Source: Dugong dugon (taxonomy: Eukaryota > Chordata > Mammalia > Sirenia > Dugongidae). Taken from it: 64,000 nucleotides of DNA. Every line of letters starts with the position of its first letter. The stretch's first letter is position 1. The notes beneath the pieces are model-generated. The model was not told the DNA's origin. It did no database searches and saw nothing but the letters and a program-made list of their open reading frames with translations. The DNA lies in the NCBI GenBank assembly GCA_030035585.1, contig CM057476.1:16848501-16912500 (forward strand), written 5' to 3'. The position numbers were made by a program, and so were the translations under genes. Shown in pieces: positions 24,611-37,059 of the stretch.

Positions 24611-25869
24611 TCCTTTCTCAGGCTCTTGGGAACCCTCCCCCGCAGCCATCACACCTTGTGGTGCTCAAAGCGGTGGGCAAGCCTCCCCCAGGCCGGCTTT
24701 CCACTTCTTTCCAGTGCCCATGGTGTGCTCTCTCCAACCCACCGAAGTCCGTGGACTTAGCTGCTTCTCTCCCTGCTTCCTCCAGTGTTCCCAAACACTT
24801 CTCCGGGTCTGCTAAACCCGCATTTCCAGAGTCCTAGAGCACACCACACTGGAGTGCAACAGTGCGCCCTATGCTCCCAAGCACCCTGGAATCTCTGCAT
24901 CTCTAACGTATAGTCCTTCCTTTGCTGCGTCCGAGGAACTGCCTCGGCCACACTCTCCAAGGATCCCCAGGCGATCCCCGACGTACCTCCCCCCACCTTG
25001 GCCCCTGGTCCCGCCCTTTGGCTCACTCTCTGTAGGCAACAACGGTTCCTTCCTGCTTCTTCCATGTCCAGTTCCCTCTCCTTGCTTCTCTCTGGCAATA
25101 CTTCGTCTTTCTTGCCAGCGCCCCAGAGGCTGACTCACATCCACCCTTCTTCTCCCTGTGCCCCCCTTCACCTGCAAAGTGCAGCCTCTTTCGTTTACTC
25201 GTTGTACTCAAGTTCCTTCCCTATTTGCTGCACACAGACCCTATCCCCGCCACTTTTGGCGTTCCCCAAGGGCTTCCTGGCACCCTTCAGCCGCTCTCTC
25301 CTGCACCCAGGGCTACCAGGAATGCCTCCGGGACTCCATGCTCAGTGCCATTCGGCGCGCCCTCCACGCAAACACGCCCGCCTCCCACTTGCGCACCTCT
25401 GTGGAGGAGTGGCCCCTAGTGCTTCTTCTAGTCCGGCTTTCCGGAGCTCACCTCCACGACCCTTTTCAGCCCACGTAGGAACTTCCGGGCGAACCCCAAC
25501 AGAAGGGGAACTAGCGCCCACGACGTCCTCGCCTTACTGACTAGAGCAGCTGGCCCAGGGGTGATGGTGGGGTGAAGCTCAGGCCGGGACTATCCCGGGA
25601 CAACCCTTCCACTGTGTTCCCTCCTCCCACTGGCCCACCTGGCTTGCGGCAGCGAGGAACTCCCCCGCCATGGACAGAGAGAGTCCAGGTGCAGCTGAGT
25701 GAAGATCACGAGAGCCCCCACCCCTTAAGTCTGCCCACATCTGCTATGGATGGTACCATGTTCGCTTCTTGAGTACCCACAGAGACCCCATTAGCCCCTC
25801 CCCAAAAGCCTTTTGTAGGCTGTGTCTGCCCCAACGCTTGAAGTACAAGCAAGCAGCTACTGAAGTTCC
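24611..25869. other. GC-rich start of intron 1, no second gene
   Basis: Pyrimidine- and GC-rich sequence with a secondary CpG pocket near 25345-25400 (TTCGGCGCGCC). Long open frames here (such as 24998-25540 +) follow from low stop-codon frequency and show no domain, start context or splice logic. The pocket could hold promoter-proximal regulatory sequence. Confidence 0.5.
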
Positions 25870-26045
25870 TACAGCCCAGGTTCAAATTCAGTTCCGCCAG
25901 GTATGATCTGTGGCACGTCACTGTGTCTCTCTGAACCTCAGTCTTTGTCTATAAATGGGAAGAATGATAGCCCCTACTTCTTGGTGGTGTTGTGAGCATT
26001 AATGAGATAATCATTGTAAAAAGCTTAGAACAGTGCCTGCCGACA
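25870..26045 (+). repeat. MIR SINE
   Basis: Sense MIR: ggttcaaattcagttccgcc, ctctctgaacctcagtc, ggtgttgtgagcattaatga, agaacagtgcctg. Confidence 0.85.
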
Positions 26046-26054
26046 TTACTACAT

Positions 26055-26375
26055 CACTACATCACTATTTTATTTTATTGTAATTTAGATGAAGGTTTAC
26101 AGAACTATTTCTCATTAAACAGTTAGTACACATATTGTTTTATGACATTAGTTAACAACCCCACATGTCAACACTCTCCCTTCTCAACCTTGGGTTCCCC
26201 ATTACCAGCTTTCCTGTCCCCTCCTGCCTTTCAGTCCTTGCCCCTGGGATGGTGTGCCCCTTTAGTCGTTTTGTTTTATGGGCCTGTCTAATCTTTGGCT
26301 GAAGGGTGAATCTCGGGAGTAACTTCATTACTGAGCTAAAAGGGTGTCAGGGGACCATACTCTCAGGGTTATTTT
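26055..26375 (-). repeat. L1-type B tail
   Basis: Reverse complement of the type B tail (tgaaggtttacagaac, taacaaccccacatgtcaac, ggtgtgcccctttagtc). A TTATTTTATTT-like stretch on both sides may be the TSD. It lies just before an L2 end. Confidence 0.75.
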
Positions 26376-26535
26376 ATTTATTAATGTTTATTGTCTGTGT
26401 TCCCTCATTAGAATATAAGCTCTATGTGGGCAGGGCTATTTGTAAGTGTTGTTTCCTGTGTATCCTCAGCACCTAGAACAAAACCTGGCCCGTGGTAGAT
26501 GCTCAATTAAATATTATAAAATGAATGAATGAATG
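26375..26535 (+). repeat. L2 LINE 3' end
   Basis: tagaatataagctctatgtg, then cctcagcacctagaacaaaa and the (ATGA)n terminus. Confidence 0.8.
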
Positions 26536-26539
26536 GTAT

Positions 26540-27039
26540 TAATAGATGACATCTGCTCTGCTGTTGCTGCTGTTCCTCATACTGGGGTCCCAGAAGCCAA
26601 GGAGGCATCAGGTTCCTTAGCCAATTTCCTCCCTTTCTTCCTCTTGCCAGATATCCGGCTTCAGGTTTTGTTGTTGTTTCTGCAGAGAAGCTGGAGTGGA
26701 TGATGCAGCCAACTTCTCCAGGCAGCAGCAGACTCTCTGGCTGGCAATGGTGCCCACACTCCATCCTGGTTTATTAATCAGGCAGCCAATCCTGTCCCCC
26801 ACCCCCACCAGTACCATTTAGAAAAATGCCTGCAAGCTTTTTTCCTACTGGTCTGTGACCAGCTAATACTCCAGCTGGTGGTTTAACAGGATGGATACTA
26901 ATGATGCCCCTTGGTGGGTCCTGGGGAATGAAGTTTGTACACATTTTGAATAGGAACCTTTTTCTTACTTCTTTATCCCCCAGTCCCTCCCCCTCCAAGG
27001 TTTTTTCAATAGTTTTATAGCCAGGGAATCAGTCTGGTA
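26540..27039. other. Intron 1, no repeat or gene recognised
   Basis: Unassigned intronic sequence; short minus-strand open frames lack features. Confidence 0.4.
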
Positions 27040-27235
27040 TTAGAATACAGGCATTGGAGTCAGAAAGTTAACTATGGGAAAGTTACTACCACCTTTATAA
27101 AGTCTTAGTTTCTTCATCTGTCAAATGGAAATATAAAAAGTGTTTTAAGTTCAAGCAACCTGTTGTAAGGATGAAACAAAATTAAGCACGTTAAGCCTCC
27201 AGCACTGTGCCAGTAAGAGCAATTAACTGTCAACA
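27040..27235 (+). repeat. MIR SINE
   Basis: tacaggcattggagtcag, agtttcttcatctgtcaaat, ctccagcactgtgccag in sense MIR order. Confidence 0.7.
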
Positions 27236-27570
27236 GATGGATAGATTTGGAGCCTGGAGACATCATATGTCACATATGAAAACAAACACAACATAAAATA
27301 AATGAAACCAATCCCCACTGCACTCCCTCAGGTACTGGAAGGGTTTTCCCATTGACAAAGTGCAGATCTGGGCAGGGCAAGTTTGGCCATAAGGACCCCA
27401 AGGTCCAAAGGACAAAGAGAAAAAGGAAGAGTGTGCAGAAGGAAGGTGGCTGACAAACTGCTACCAGGTGTGTTTGTCCTGGCAGGGTCTTGTGGTGTTC
27501 AATCCTAATTTTGTATCACACTTATCTGTAATGTGTGGGAAGTTCAGGCACGACAACTAATTAATAGTCC
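27236..27570. other. Intron 1, no repeat or gene recognised
   Basis: Nothing recognised. Confidence 0.4.
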
Positions 27571-27858
27571 TCAATTGGGGATGGTACAATTCTCCAAGGA
27601 GGCATTTGGAAATGTGGGGGAGCATCTCTGTTGGCCCCAGTGATTGGAAGTGCTACTGGAAGTTTGTAGGAAGGGCCAAGGGTACTAATGTCCTGCAGTG
27701 CTGGGACTGTCCTCCCGATGAAAAATGCTCCCATCTCAAATGCATTACTGACTTAATGGAGCACAGTTCTACCATGACACACATGTGGTCTCCAGGAGTC
27801 AGAACTGCCTTCCATGGCAATTAACAACAAAGGCCAAATAGCATCCCAATTGAGAAAC
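27570..27858 (+). repeat. MER20 with a nested SINE fragment
   Basis: MER20-like text (ggcatttggaaatgtggggg, ggaagtgctactgga, aagggccaagggtactaatg) is interrupted at about 27746-27833 by an AfroSINE 3' piece (cagttctaccatgacacac ... ggcaattaacaac) and resumes gccaaatagcatcccaattg. Confidence 0.7.
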
Positions 27859-28007
27859 AGATACAAACTGATATCAACATAGATGTATGGAAAATATCGA
27901 CAAGGCTCAAAATAACTAGCTCCCAGGACTATAAAAAGAGCCTGCAATCCCAAAACAATTAATACCTTTATTTATTAAATCAAGTCTGAAAAGACTCCTA
28001 TAAAAAT

Positions 28008-28096
28008 ACTGTGAGACAGTTCTACTCTGCTCTGTAGGGTTGCTATGAGTTGGGCTTGACCTGATGGCAGTGGGGTTTTTTTTTTTTTTTTGGTAT
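28008..28096 (+). repeat. AfroSINE 3' half ending in a T-run
   Basis: gacagttctactctgc, gggttgctatgagttggg, then a T-run of about 19. It is 5'-truncated. A 24-bp tandem duplication (tattgttaatattatttcag-type unit) follows at about 28098-28146. Confidence 0.82.
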
Positions 28097-28104
28097 TGTT
28101 AATA

Positions 28105-28270
28105 TTATTTCAGATAAATATTGTTAATGTTATTTCAGATAAGAAAAGGTGGAACTCAGAGTGGTGAAGTGCTTTTTTTCAAGGTCACACAGCTAGTTAG
28201 TTTAAGAACCAGGACTGGAACAAGGTCTTCTGACACCTGAGCCTGTGATTCTCTCCACTACCCTCATCCA
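28105..28270 (-). repeat. MIR SINE
   Basis: Reverse MIR: aaggtcacacagctagttag, gaaccaggactgg, gatctctccactac-like ending. Confidence 0.75.
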
Positions 28271-28510
28271 TCTGGTGAACTCATCTTTTAAGGCTCAGCT
28301 GGAAAATCACCTCCTACATGAAGCCTTTCTTGATTTCTCACCCACTGTACTCTGAACAGATTTCTACCAGTGCACCTTTAGTTCCTTGCGCTGATTTGTG
28401 TAGGGGAGCCCCTTCAGGTTGCCCTGTGAACCCCAGCACCAAGCCCAATGCCAGGCACATGGTCGGCATGTAACAAATGTTTGATGACTGAATGAATAAA
28501 TGAACAAATG
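28265..28510 (+). repeat. L2 LINE 3' end
   Basis: ggctcagctggaaaatcacc, tgaagcctttcttgatttct, ccccagcaccaagccc, aaatgtttgatgactgaatg in L2 order. Confidence 0.82.
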
Positions 28511-29499
28511 AATGATTAATGGCTATAGAGGCCTAAGCCTGTTCCTACCTTTATCTCTAAGGATTCCCTTTCCTTTCCCAGCTGTGCACTGCATTTCTGC
28601 TAAAACATTTTTGGAAAACATCCAGGCTAATGCCAAAGGTCACTGAGAAGTTGGCTAAGGCTTGGTTCCCAAGGATACTTCCCTGGCTGGTCTGGAACCC
28701 ACCAATACCCTCACACTGCAGACCAAGGCGTCCACATTTGAAAATTGGTCTTTATTCTCAAGTTGCTAGTCCTTAGGATAACTCTGATTCAAAGCCCCTC
28801 ATCCAGAATGGTGATGCCTTATGAGGGTGAGCATGAACACAGGTGAAAACCTCAAGTTCTCATGTTCAGAAATTTAGCCTGAGTTTTCAAAACGATGCTT
28901 CTCACACAACTGGTTCTGCCCGATGATAACAAGTTTTACCAAAAAAAAAAACCTGAGAAGTCAAATCCTTAGTTAAGCAAAGGTGAACAGGTTCCTTTCC
29001 TTCAGCCTTCTCAGAGCCTTTGGCAAGCCACTGTACCTTGTGACTCTTTAATGGAACAGCATAGCAGGGGGCATGTACTAAGCATGTTTCCCAGGATCCT
29101 TTGATCCTACAGCTGATAGTCCACAGAATACACTTTGGTAAAGTGTTCTTAATGATACATATTTTTCTCACATTTAATGAGTACAGCCATTGTTTATATG
29201 AGTTATTGCAGAGTGTTCCAATCTGAACATTCTTGCCTTGTACAACCACCACTCACCTTTCTCCCAACACAGATGTTTTTAATAGGTCTCATCAATCAAA
29301 CTTTGCTGATTTTCTTCCTGCCTCATTGTCTTTTTTCCTACAGGTAAAATTAGGGACCTTATCTTTCTGTTTCATTTACTCTATATAAATCACATCTCTT
29401 ATTTCCCAAACCGAAGGAGACCTGCTATATTTAAACTCCCTCTTTTGATAATTTTATTCGTTCTTTGTTCTGGTTAGTTCTGATAGTAGTGTGGTATAT
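28511..29499. other. Intron 1, no repeat or gene recognised
   Basis: Unassigned. A minus-strand open frame at 28902-29252 (116 codons) has no recognisable domain or splice context. Confidence 0.4.
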
Positions 29500-29665
29500 T
29501 GTTGCTACTATTATTATTATTACATTTGTATAGGTCTCTAGTTTTCAAAGCGTTTTCATACTGACATAATTTCACTTGTTCCTTACAAAATCCCAGCAAG
29601 TTAGGCAAGAAAGCTGCTCTTCCCATTTGCCCATGAGGAAACTGAGACTCAGAAAGGTGACATTA
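29500..29665 (-). repeat. MIR-like SINE
   Basis: TATTATTATTATTAC, ttccttacaaaatcccagc, gaggaaactgagactcagaa in reverse MIR order; diverged. Confidence 0.65.
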
Positions 29666-30449
29666 GAGAACAAAATCAAATGCAACAGTTCTTACCCTGG
29701 TGGAGTTTACAGTCTAGCCTCTTGACACATTATAATCAGATGGCTATGCCTTGCCTGAGTTTTACTCTCATCCTGATCCCTTGATAGGAACACAGCTTTG
29801 ATGTTCAGAAAGCTTTATCTGTCCCATCAATATGTGAAGCAATCAAGGCTGGCAGAATTCCTCTCCAGCTTTTTGGCTCTAATGATAAACAGACAAAAGG
29901 ACAGTTCTCACTTGTCCTTGAGGATATTTATGGAGAGAAACAGCCCAAAAGCCCAAGAAGGGGACAGACAAGCATGAATGAATGAATGGTGATGAAGAAG
30001 AAATGTGATCTAGAGGCCCAGTCTTAAAATTCCTAGCAGTACCTTGGACACAGAAACTTAAGAGCAAACAAAATTTAAACAAGAAATCCCAAAGTCATCT
30101 GAAAACTCAGACGTTGTTACTAAAAATATTTACTAAGTGCCCACATATGTCAAGCTATTTTGATGAAGCCCTGCTATCTAGGAGTTTAGAATCTAAGACA
30201 ATACTGATCTATATAAAGACAGTCTTTACACATGGACAAAAGTATCTCAGACTATGCTGAAGCACTGATGTAAGCCTATAGGTGTGAGTGAGTGACTGAC
30301 TGAGCGTGCACAGAGATAGAGAGAGAACCTCACTTACCTCCCACTGGCCAAAGATGTACTAGAGATAAAGGGGCAAAGGAGACGGGAATGGCTTTCAAAG
30401 ATGGAAAAGGTGGTTTGAAGAAAAGGGAACATGTTCTAAATGAGAACGT
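29666..30449. other. Intron 1, no repeat or gene recognised
   Basis: Unassigned; a fragment like 'taagtgcccacatatgtcaag ... aggagtttagaatctaag' (30130-30200) may be an L2-type remnant. Confidence 0.35.
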
Positions 30450-30960
30450 CAACAGTGGCAACTCAACAGATCAGAATATTGGCATATTCACAACAGCAAC
30501 CAAAAATTAAAAATAAATAAACTTAAGATCATGCAATATCTACAAAAAGAAAGCTTCACCCAGAGATTAAATCTGTTTTAAAAACGGTTAACTAAATGGA
30601 GAAGCATAACATTATGTATAAGATATTCCACTATTAATATGAAATAACCTATAAAATGAGTTAATAAATAGGAGGCACAGTGCCTGGCAAAGACTAACTG
30701 CTGAATTAATACTATTTATTGCTGCTGCTGTTGTTCTTGTTTGTTGTTGTTATAATAAATGTAAAAAATTGGAGACGGATAGACGTACTGATTTCAACAC
30801 AGGAGATAGACTAAGTAAATGCTAATTTATCTGTTTATAGCATGGAGTAGTACATAACTACTAAGAATCATGCTTTTGAAGAATATTTTATGACACAGGG
30901 AAACGCTTAAGGTAAAAGATCAAATGCAAAAAAAAAAAGAATATCAATTATACGTGCAAT
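30450..30960 (+). repeat. Decayed L1 fragment
   Basis: A-rich with phrases such as GAGTAGTACATAACTACTAAG and AATCATGCTTTTGAAGAATA resembling old L1M 3' regions. Divergence is high. Confidence 0.45.
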
Positions 30961-31109
30961 GAGATCCCATATTCGGCATCAGTGAAGACTGTCCATATCC
31001 ACGTGAATGTGCACACATCTGCATGAACATGCTTGGAGGAAAAAAGACTGAGAAGAAATGTTGCAAAATGTGAACATGGTTTTCTCTAAGTGACAGGATT
31101 GTGGACTGT

Positions 31110-31355
31110 TATAACGTAAAGGTTAAGAGCACAAATGCTAAACTCTTGACCAGGTCCACCAGGGTTTGAATCCTGCCTCTACTACTTAGTATTATGGGAC
31201 ATTCATCAAGATAGTTAACCTCTCTCAGCCTCGGTTTCCTCATCTATAAAATGAGAACAATATCGCTTACCTTCAAGGGATTTATGTCTGAATTAAATGG
31301 GATAATATATGCATAAGGCTTGATAAATTCTGGCTAGTAAATTTCCAAATTTTCT
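31110..31355 (+). repeat. MIR SINE
   Basis: gtttgaatcctgcctctact, ctctctcagcctcggtttcc, aaaatgagaacaatatcgc in sense MIR order. Confidence 0.85.
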
Positions 31356-32364
31356 ATAATAAGTATATAGTCTTCATTTCTAGTCAGAAATAAGCATTTT
31401 TCTAAAGATGATAAAAAGAAAAAACCTTTAGCGTGAAGGAGGGAGGGGTTAGTAAATGGGAGAATCCTTCTCCATCTCAAAAGGTGATTCTAGCTCTAAA
31501 TCCTATATTCTTATATGATTTAGAGTTGAAAGGGTCATCAAATTTTTAACTCAAGACAAATGCTGTTATAGTCTAGTCCTGAAAATCTCTAAGGACAAAG
31601 AAACTATAACTTAGCACAGTTCCTGCCACGAAGTAAATGCTTTGAAAATGTCAGCACTTTTGTTGTTGTTTTTGTTCCAGTCCCAGTGTTTCTTTGCTTT
31701 TGGAGGCGGGTTTGTTTGTTTTTTATACAATGAAATGGTAAGAAATAGCTCTTCTTCTACCTAAACAGAAGCTCACCTCCACTAAGATAAGCCCACTTTT
31801 TGTTCATTCTCCCAGTCATGTAGAGACATCTGACAGCTATGCTCCTCGGGGAAATTCCCATGTTTCTGAAAGACATGTGGCTCATAATCTTCCCTTGAGC
31901 TCCACGATATCCCCAGTAGGAATCTAAAAACTGAAGGAAATGGCTGATACCAGCTAGAATGGTCCCATCATTTCAAATATCCCAGAAGCCCTCCAAAAAG
32001 TCTCTTCCACATTCTCATCTGATTGTGGCAAGACCCAAGGTGATGGGGCAAGAGACCTGAAAGAGACGTCAACAGGGGCAAAGACAGAGAAAGCCTGGGT
32101 CACCAGCCTTCTCTTCCAGTTATGGCCGTTTCCTGGCCCCTGCTGCCATGGTAGGAATCTGGCTGGAGTACCAGTTAGCTCTGACGTTCCAACAGAAAAC
32201 CTGGGAGAAGGAATTCAGAAGAAGGAGGAGCGCTTACAGCCAATGCAAAAGAATCATCAGCTTGAGTGTGTAATCGGATGCTGGGCCTCAGAAAAGGTTC
32301 CATAGCACTTGGGAAACTCTGCCGCCATTCCCTAAGGGTAGAAAGTAGGAGGGAGCTCATCCCA
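31356..32364. other. Intron 1, no repeat or gene recognised
   Basis: Unassigned intronic sequence. Confidence 0.4.
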
Positions 32365-32970
32365 CATTCATTCATTCAATCATTCAATAATTTTTGAACA
32401 CCTACTATGTGCCAGGTGCCTGGGCAGCCTGAGGTTGCATGCCAGCTTTGTGCAGCTGACATTCTGGGCACCTGTAAGTTAGTTGGTTCAGCAAATTAAC
32501 CACTTCTCTTCCCCTCAAGAATTCTGAACCAATGGAGAAAGACGACACAGGAAACACACAGATGAGCTGTTTAGAGAACATGGCTTCAGATCCATGCTAA
32601 CACTCTGCCCCTAAGTTGGACAGGCTTACTCTGCCCTCCACGGACAGTACTGGACAACCACAATCTTCCCCCAAATACAATAGTCAAGATCTCAGCTCTC
32701 AACAAACTCACATCTGAGTGGGAGAAGACAGACCAGAAACAAGTTAGCATATATACAAGACCACGTGAGAGAATGATAAATGCTATGAAGAGAATAAACA
32801 GGGAGATATGTGAGAGAAGGAGTAGTGAAGTCAGGTGGTGAAGAGATTCTACTTTAGAAAGGGTGGTGGAGGAAGACTGAAGGATAAGAAGAATGCAGAC
32901 ATGAGTAGAAGAATGATCTGGGCAGAGTGACCAGAAAAGTGCAAAGGTCCTGGGTGGAAACAAGCTTGGT
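32365..32970 (+). repeat. Old L2/CR1-like repeat, rearranged
   Basis: The left end cctactatgtgccaggtgc (about 32400) and right blocks (agagaatgataaatgctatg at about 32770; tgcaaaggtcctgggtgg at about 32940) match the 21540 copy, with unrelated sequence between. Confidence 0.55.
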
Positions 32971-33629
32971 GTGTTCTAAGGATATATGCAGTGTCCTCTA
33001 TGTTATCCACTGAAAATGGATTTAACTCCTCCAGGAAGGAATCCCAGGGTAGGCCACATAATAGAGCTAGCGCTTCTGTTACCCAATGGAGTCACACTCA
33101 AGAGCTCTTAACAGACCATTAGTTTGCCTTGGTCTCAAGCCAACCTGCTCTCACGTTTAGTGCCAGTTCTTGGTTTACTCTTACTTCAACCCTCATTCCA
33201 AACCAGAACAATTCCTCAAAACTCATCTGGCCACTGAGGAAGCCAGATGTATTTCTGTCTGGGTCTCAGTTTCCCTAGGCCTTATTTGAGAAGAAATGGA
33301 GGTCACATTAAAAAAACAACAGCCCAGGTTTCACTGGTTCTTGCCTTTTCCTGTTAAATCAGAAACTCAACCGTTACAAAACACCCTTCTATATTTCCAA
33401 GTGCTGACACAAAAGTCTAACGAGATAGCTGTAATATGCGCAGGACCCAGCTGCTGCTGCCAGCAAGCAGTAAGGGAACCATTAGGCACCCTCAGGCTGT
33501 TTCCCACCCCTGCCACCATCTCTTGCCAGGTACCACCAACTTCCCCTGGGCACTGCCATGAGCCCGCTGGAGCTCTCAGGTGCAAAAGCTCTGCCACTGT
33601 GCCTTGCTTTATTTTCTTAACTGTACGAT
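32971..33629. other. Intron 1, no repeat or gene recognised
   Basis: Unassigned. Open frames of 98-169 codons overlap here but run into the adjacent L1 poly-A and show no domain. Confidence 0.4.
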
Positions 33630-34605
33630 TAGTGGTTTTTAGTATCTTCACAAGATTATGCAACTATCACTACTATCTAATGCCAATAAAGTTCCATCAC
33701 CTAAAAAAAAAAAAAAAAAAAAAAATCCCATACCCACTAGCTGTCATTCTCATCCCCCCTCCCTCAAGCCCATGGAAACCACTGATCTACTTTCTGCCTC
33801 TATAGATTTACCAACTCTGATCATTTCATAGAAATGGAATCATACAATCTGTGGCCTTTTTGTGTACAGCTTCTTTCACTCAGCAAAACATTTTCAAGGT
33901 TCACCCATGTTGTAGTATGTATCAGTATTCCATTCCTTTTTATGGCCAAAGAATATTCCATTGTATAACTATATACCACATTTTGTTTATCCATTCATCA
34001 GTTGATGGACATTTGGATGATTCCATTTTTTACCTGCTATGAATATTTGTACACAAGTTTTTGTGTGGATATATGTTTTCAATTTTCTTGACTATATACC
34101 TAGGGGTAGAATTACTGGGTCATATGGTAACTGTATGTTTAAGGAACTGTCAAACTGTCTTCTAAAGCAACTGCACCATTTTACGTTCCCACCAGCAATG
34201 TACACAGGTTTCAGTTTTTCCACATCCTCACCAACAATTGTTATTGTCTGTCTTTTTTATCGTAGCCCTCCTAGTGGCGTCAGGTGGTATCTTATTGTAG
34301 TTTTGATTTGCATTTCCCTAATGGCTAATGATGTTGAGCATCTTTTTATGTGCTTATTGGCCACTTATATATCTTCTTTGGAGAAATGTCTACTCAGATT
34401 CTGTGCCCATTTTTAGTTGGGCTATTTATCCTTTTATTGTTGAGTTACAAGAGTCCTTTATATTGTCTGGATACAAGTGCCTTATCAGATAAATTATTTG
34501 CAAATATTTTCTGCCCTTTAGTGGGTTGTGTGGGCCTTGCTTCTTCAACTGCTTTGTGAACTGTGCTGGAGGGGTCTATTTATTTTCCAGTATGTTGTGC
34601 AGTGT
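33630..34605 (-). repeat. L1 (L1M-type) ORF2 end and 3' region
   Basis: Long reverse-strand L1: aaatggaatcatacaatctg, atgttgtagtatgtatcagt, gttgatggacatttgg, tgggtcatatggtaactgta, gagtcctttatattgtctgg. An internal A-run of about 25 lies at 33702-33725. There is no intact frame. Confidence 0.85.
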
Positions 34606-34639
34606 TAGTGAAACAGCTCCTTCCATTTTTGCTTAAAGC

Positions 34640-34985
34640 CTCTCTCTCTCCGTTGGCTCCCACATAAGCACTGGCTGGGGACAGATCACATGTCAGGCGC
34701 CATGCCAATTCAGGCTCTAGACTCAACACAGGAGCTGAACCTCAGCTCTGCTCCTTATATCCTATCTGCTCTGAGCCTAGGTTTTCTCATCTGTACAGTT
34801 GGGAACATTAATGCCCACGTCTGTGTGCTTGTAGAAATTAAATGGAATAATTGTGGGCCCTTTACACTCATTATCTCATTTAAGCTCACAACCAGTCTGT
34901 GCTGTAAATATTATTATCCCCATTTTACTGAGGATCATCACCATCCCTATGCAGGCTTATTTTTAAGTCAGTTTAACTACTACCA
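34640..34985 (+). repeat. MIR-type repeats
   Basis: gctgaacctcagctctgctc, ctgagcctaggttttctcat and, from about 34855, a second MIR-like piece (ctcattatctcatttaagct, ctgaggatcatc). Confidence 0.65.
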
Positions 34986-34989
34986 TATT

Positions 34990-35633
34990 AAAGATTCATA
35001 TATACCTATTTTACAACATTGTCTTTGATAAAATAGTGCATTGTCCAATTCACACACACAAATATTTGGTGAGGAGAAGTTTCCATTTAAAAGAAAAATC
35101 ATCACAGAAGTGAAACATGAAGGGCAGAAATGCATTCATGAACTCCTGCCCTCAGAATAAAATCCTGTCTTCTGCTCATTCAAACAGACAACAAACCCTT
35201 CTGTGTCATTCTAAGGCAGAAATCCACCCTTCAGAATCCCCGACACAGCAAGTTAGGTGACTTGGCTTATCTTCTGTTCTGCCACGGCTATAATAACTGG
35301 CTGTGTTGGTCAGAAAGTTAAGCTGGCCAATTATTTCGTTTGGTGTTTGTTTGCTTCATAGTTTCCTGTCAATCCAACCTCGTGTTAGTGAGAGAGGACA
35401 TTTCCTTACCTGAGGACCTAACAGCCAAATGCATTAGCCTCTGTTTCCTCTCTAGCCAAAGCATGAATGCCTCAAACCAAGAGTTCAGCATATTCCCTGG
35501 TCAGATAAACTAAGAAAACATATTTGCATTCCCCATAAGCTCTGATGTGCCTCACAAGGTACAAAAGAGCTCGTCCCACTTGGAAATCCCTCTGTCATTC
35601 TACACATAACTTACTGCATATCTGTGATGTTTC
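34990..35633. other. Intron 1, no repeat or gene recognised
   Basis: Unassigned intronic sequence. Confidence 0.4.
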
Positions 35634-35792
35634 AGGAGCCCTGGTGGTGCAGTGCTTAAGCATTTAATAACCAAAAGGTTGGCAGTCTGAATCCACGAAC
35701 TGCTCCTTGGAAACCTTATGATGCAGTTCTACTCTGTCCTATAGGGTTACTATGACTTGGAATCAACTTGACAGCAATGGGTTTAATTTTTG
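35634..35792 (+). repeat. AfroSINE
   Basis: Full layout from ggagccctggtggtgcagtg to gacagcaatgggtttaattt. Confidence 0.9.
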
Positions 35793-36421
35793 TTATGACT
35801 TTTCAGCCACTGTCCACCGATCTAAATCCTACCCTCTCTCGTCCAAGACTGGAATCAAGACCGTCTTCTCCACAAAACTCTTTACCCTTACTGTCGTCCC
35901 CTCCCTGAATTCCAGTGACATTTACGTGCTTCTTTTTGTGCAGGGGGTTTACTATGCATCCTGTTGTACCTTGAAGTTAATTGTCTCTTTTTCCGTGAGT
36001 CTGGCCATCTCAGTTTTCCAAGCACCCTCATGTGTGGTATACAAGCCTAACTCCTTGCCATGGTCGTGCTTGATCTGTCTTCTGCCCCTGCAGCATGCTC
36101 CAACCCATAGATCTCCCTCTATTGCCAAACACAGGGAACTCCTTCACCCCTTAGGACTTCTGAATGTCCCCCCAGATCATCACATGGCAGCCCCTTCTCA
36201 TCATTCAGTTCTCAGCTCACATATCGCCTACCCTGAGAAGTCTTCTCTGGCCACTACGGCCAAAGAGCCTATCAGTCACTCCCTACAACAGCACCTTGTC
36301 TTATTTCCTACGTGGCACTTCTCCCTGCCTGACATTTCCTTGTTTATTTACCTGCTTGCATGTTCATGTTTATCTCCTTCAACTCTTTGAGGACAGGGAC
36401 CTTGTCTGCCTGACTCATTTT

Positions 36422-36625
36422 AAAAAAAGGGCCATCAAGTCAATTCCGACTCATGACAATCCTATGTGTTTCAGAATAGAACTGTGCTCCATAGGTTTTC
36501 AATGGCTATGATCCTTCAGAAGTAGATCACCAGGACTTCCTTCTGAGGCACTGCTGGATACACTTGAACCACCACCCTTTCAGTTAATAGCCAAGCACAA
36601 AACTATTTGAGCCACCCAGGGACTG
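36422..36625 (-). repeat. AfroSINE
   Basis: Reverse copy with the A-run and 3' end at the left and the head complement ccacccagggactgcc at the right, bounded by a near-identical 12-bp duplication in the L2. Confidence 0.88.
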
Positions 36626-36680
36626 CCTGATTCATGCTGGCCTGGTATCCCCAGCACCTAAAACAGTACTTGATACATCC

Positions 36681-36848
36681 AAAACCCAAAACAAACCCAC
36701 TGTCGTCAAGTTGATTCCAACTCACAGCGGCCCTACAGGACAGAGTAGAACTGGCCCATAGGGTTTCCAAGGAGCAGCTGATGGATTCAAACTGCTGACC
36801 TTGTGGTTAAGCAACCATAGCTCTTAACCACTGTACCAACAGGGCTCC
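36681..36848 (-). repeat. AfroSINE
   Basis: Reverse copy, 3' end at the left (cgtcaagttgattccaactc), head complement accaacagggctcc at the right. Confidence 0.9.
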
Positions 36849-36890
36849 ATTTAGTACACAGCAGTGGCTTAATAATTTTTTAATGAATAA

Positions 36891-37048
36891 ATAAAAACCC
36901 GTTGCCATCAAGTCAATTCCAGCTCACAGTGACCCTACAGAATACAGTAGAACTGCCCCATAGGCTTTCCAAGGAGTGTCTGGTGGATTTGAACTGCCAA
37001 CCTTTTGGTTAGCAGCCAAGCTCTGACCTATTGTGCCACCAGGGCTCC
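36891..37048 (-). repeat. AfroSINE
   Basis: Reverse copy in the AATGAAT-rich L2 terminus; complete. Confidence 0.9.
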
Positions 37049-37059
37049 AATGAATTAAT

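Larger units (their letters stand above)
35800..36890 (+). repeat. L2 LINE 3' region split by two SINEs
   Basis: Pieces at about 35800-36421, 36626-36680 and 36849-36890 are collinear L2 sequence (tcagctcacatatcgcctac, ctttgaggacagggacct, tccccagcacctaaaacag, ttaatgaataaat end). The first SINE is flanked by TGCCTGACTCAT/TGCCTGATTCAT. The longest open frame here (35752-36390) is chance. Confidence 0.75.

Noticed and set aside
24998-25540. 180-codon open frame in GC-rich intron 1
   Set aside because: Low stop frequency in GC-rich DNA; no domain, no splice sites, several overlapping frames equally open.
33296-33805. 169-codon open frame
   Set aside because: Runs through an A-run into reverse L1 sequence; chance frame.
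35752-36390. 212-codon open frame
   Set aside because: Spans a SINE end and L2 LINE sequence; no domain.
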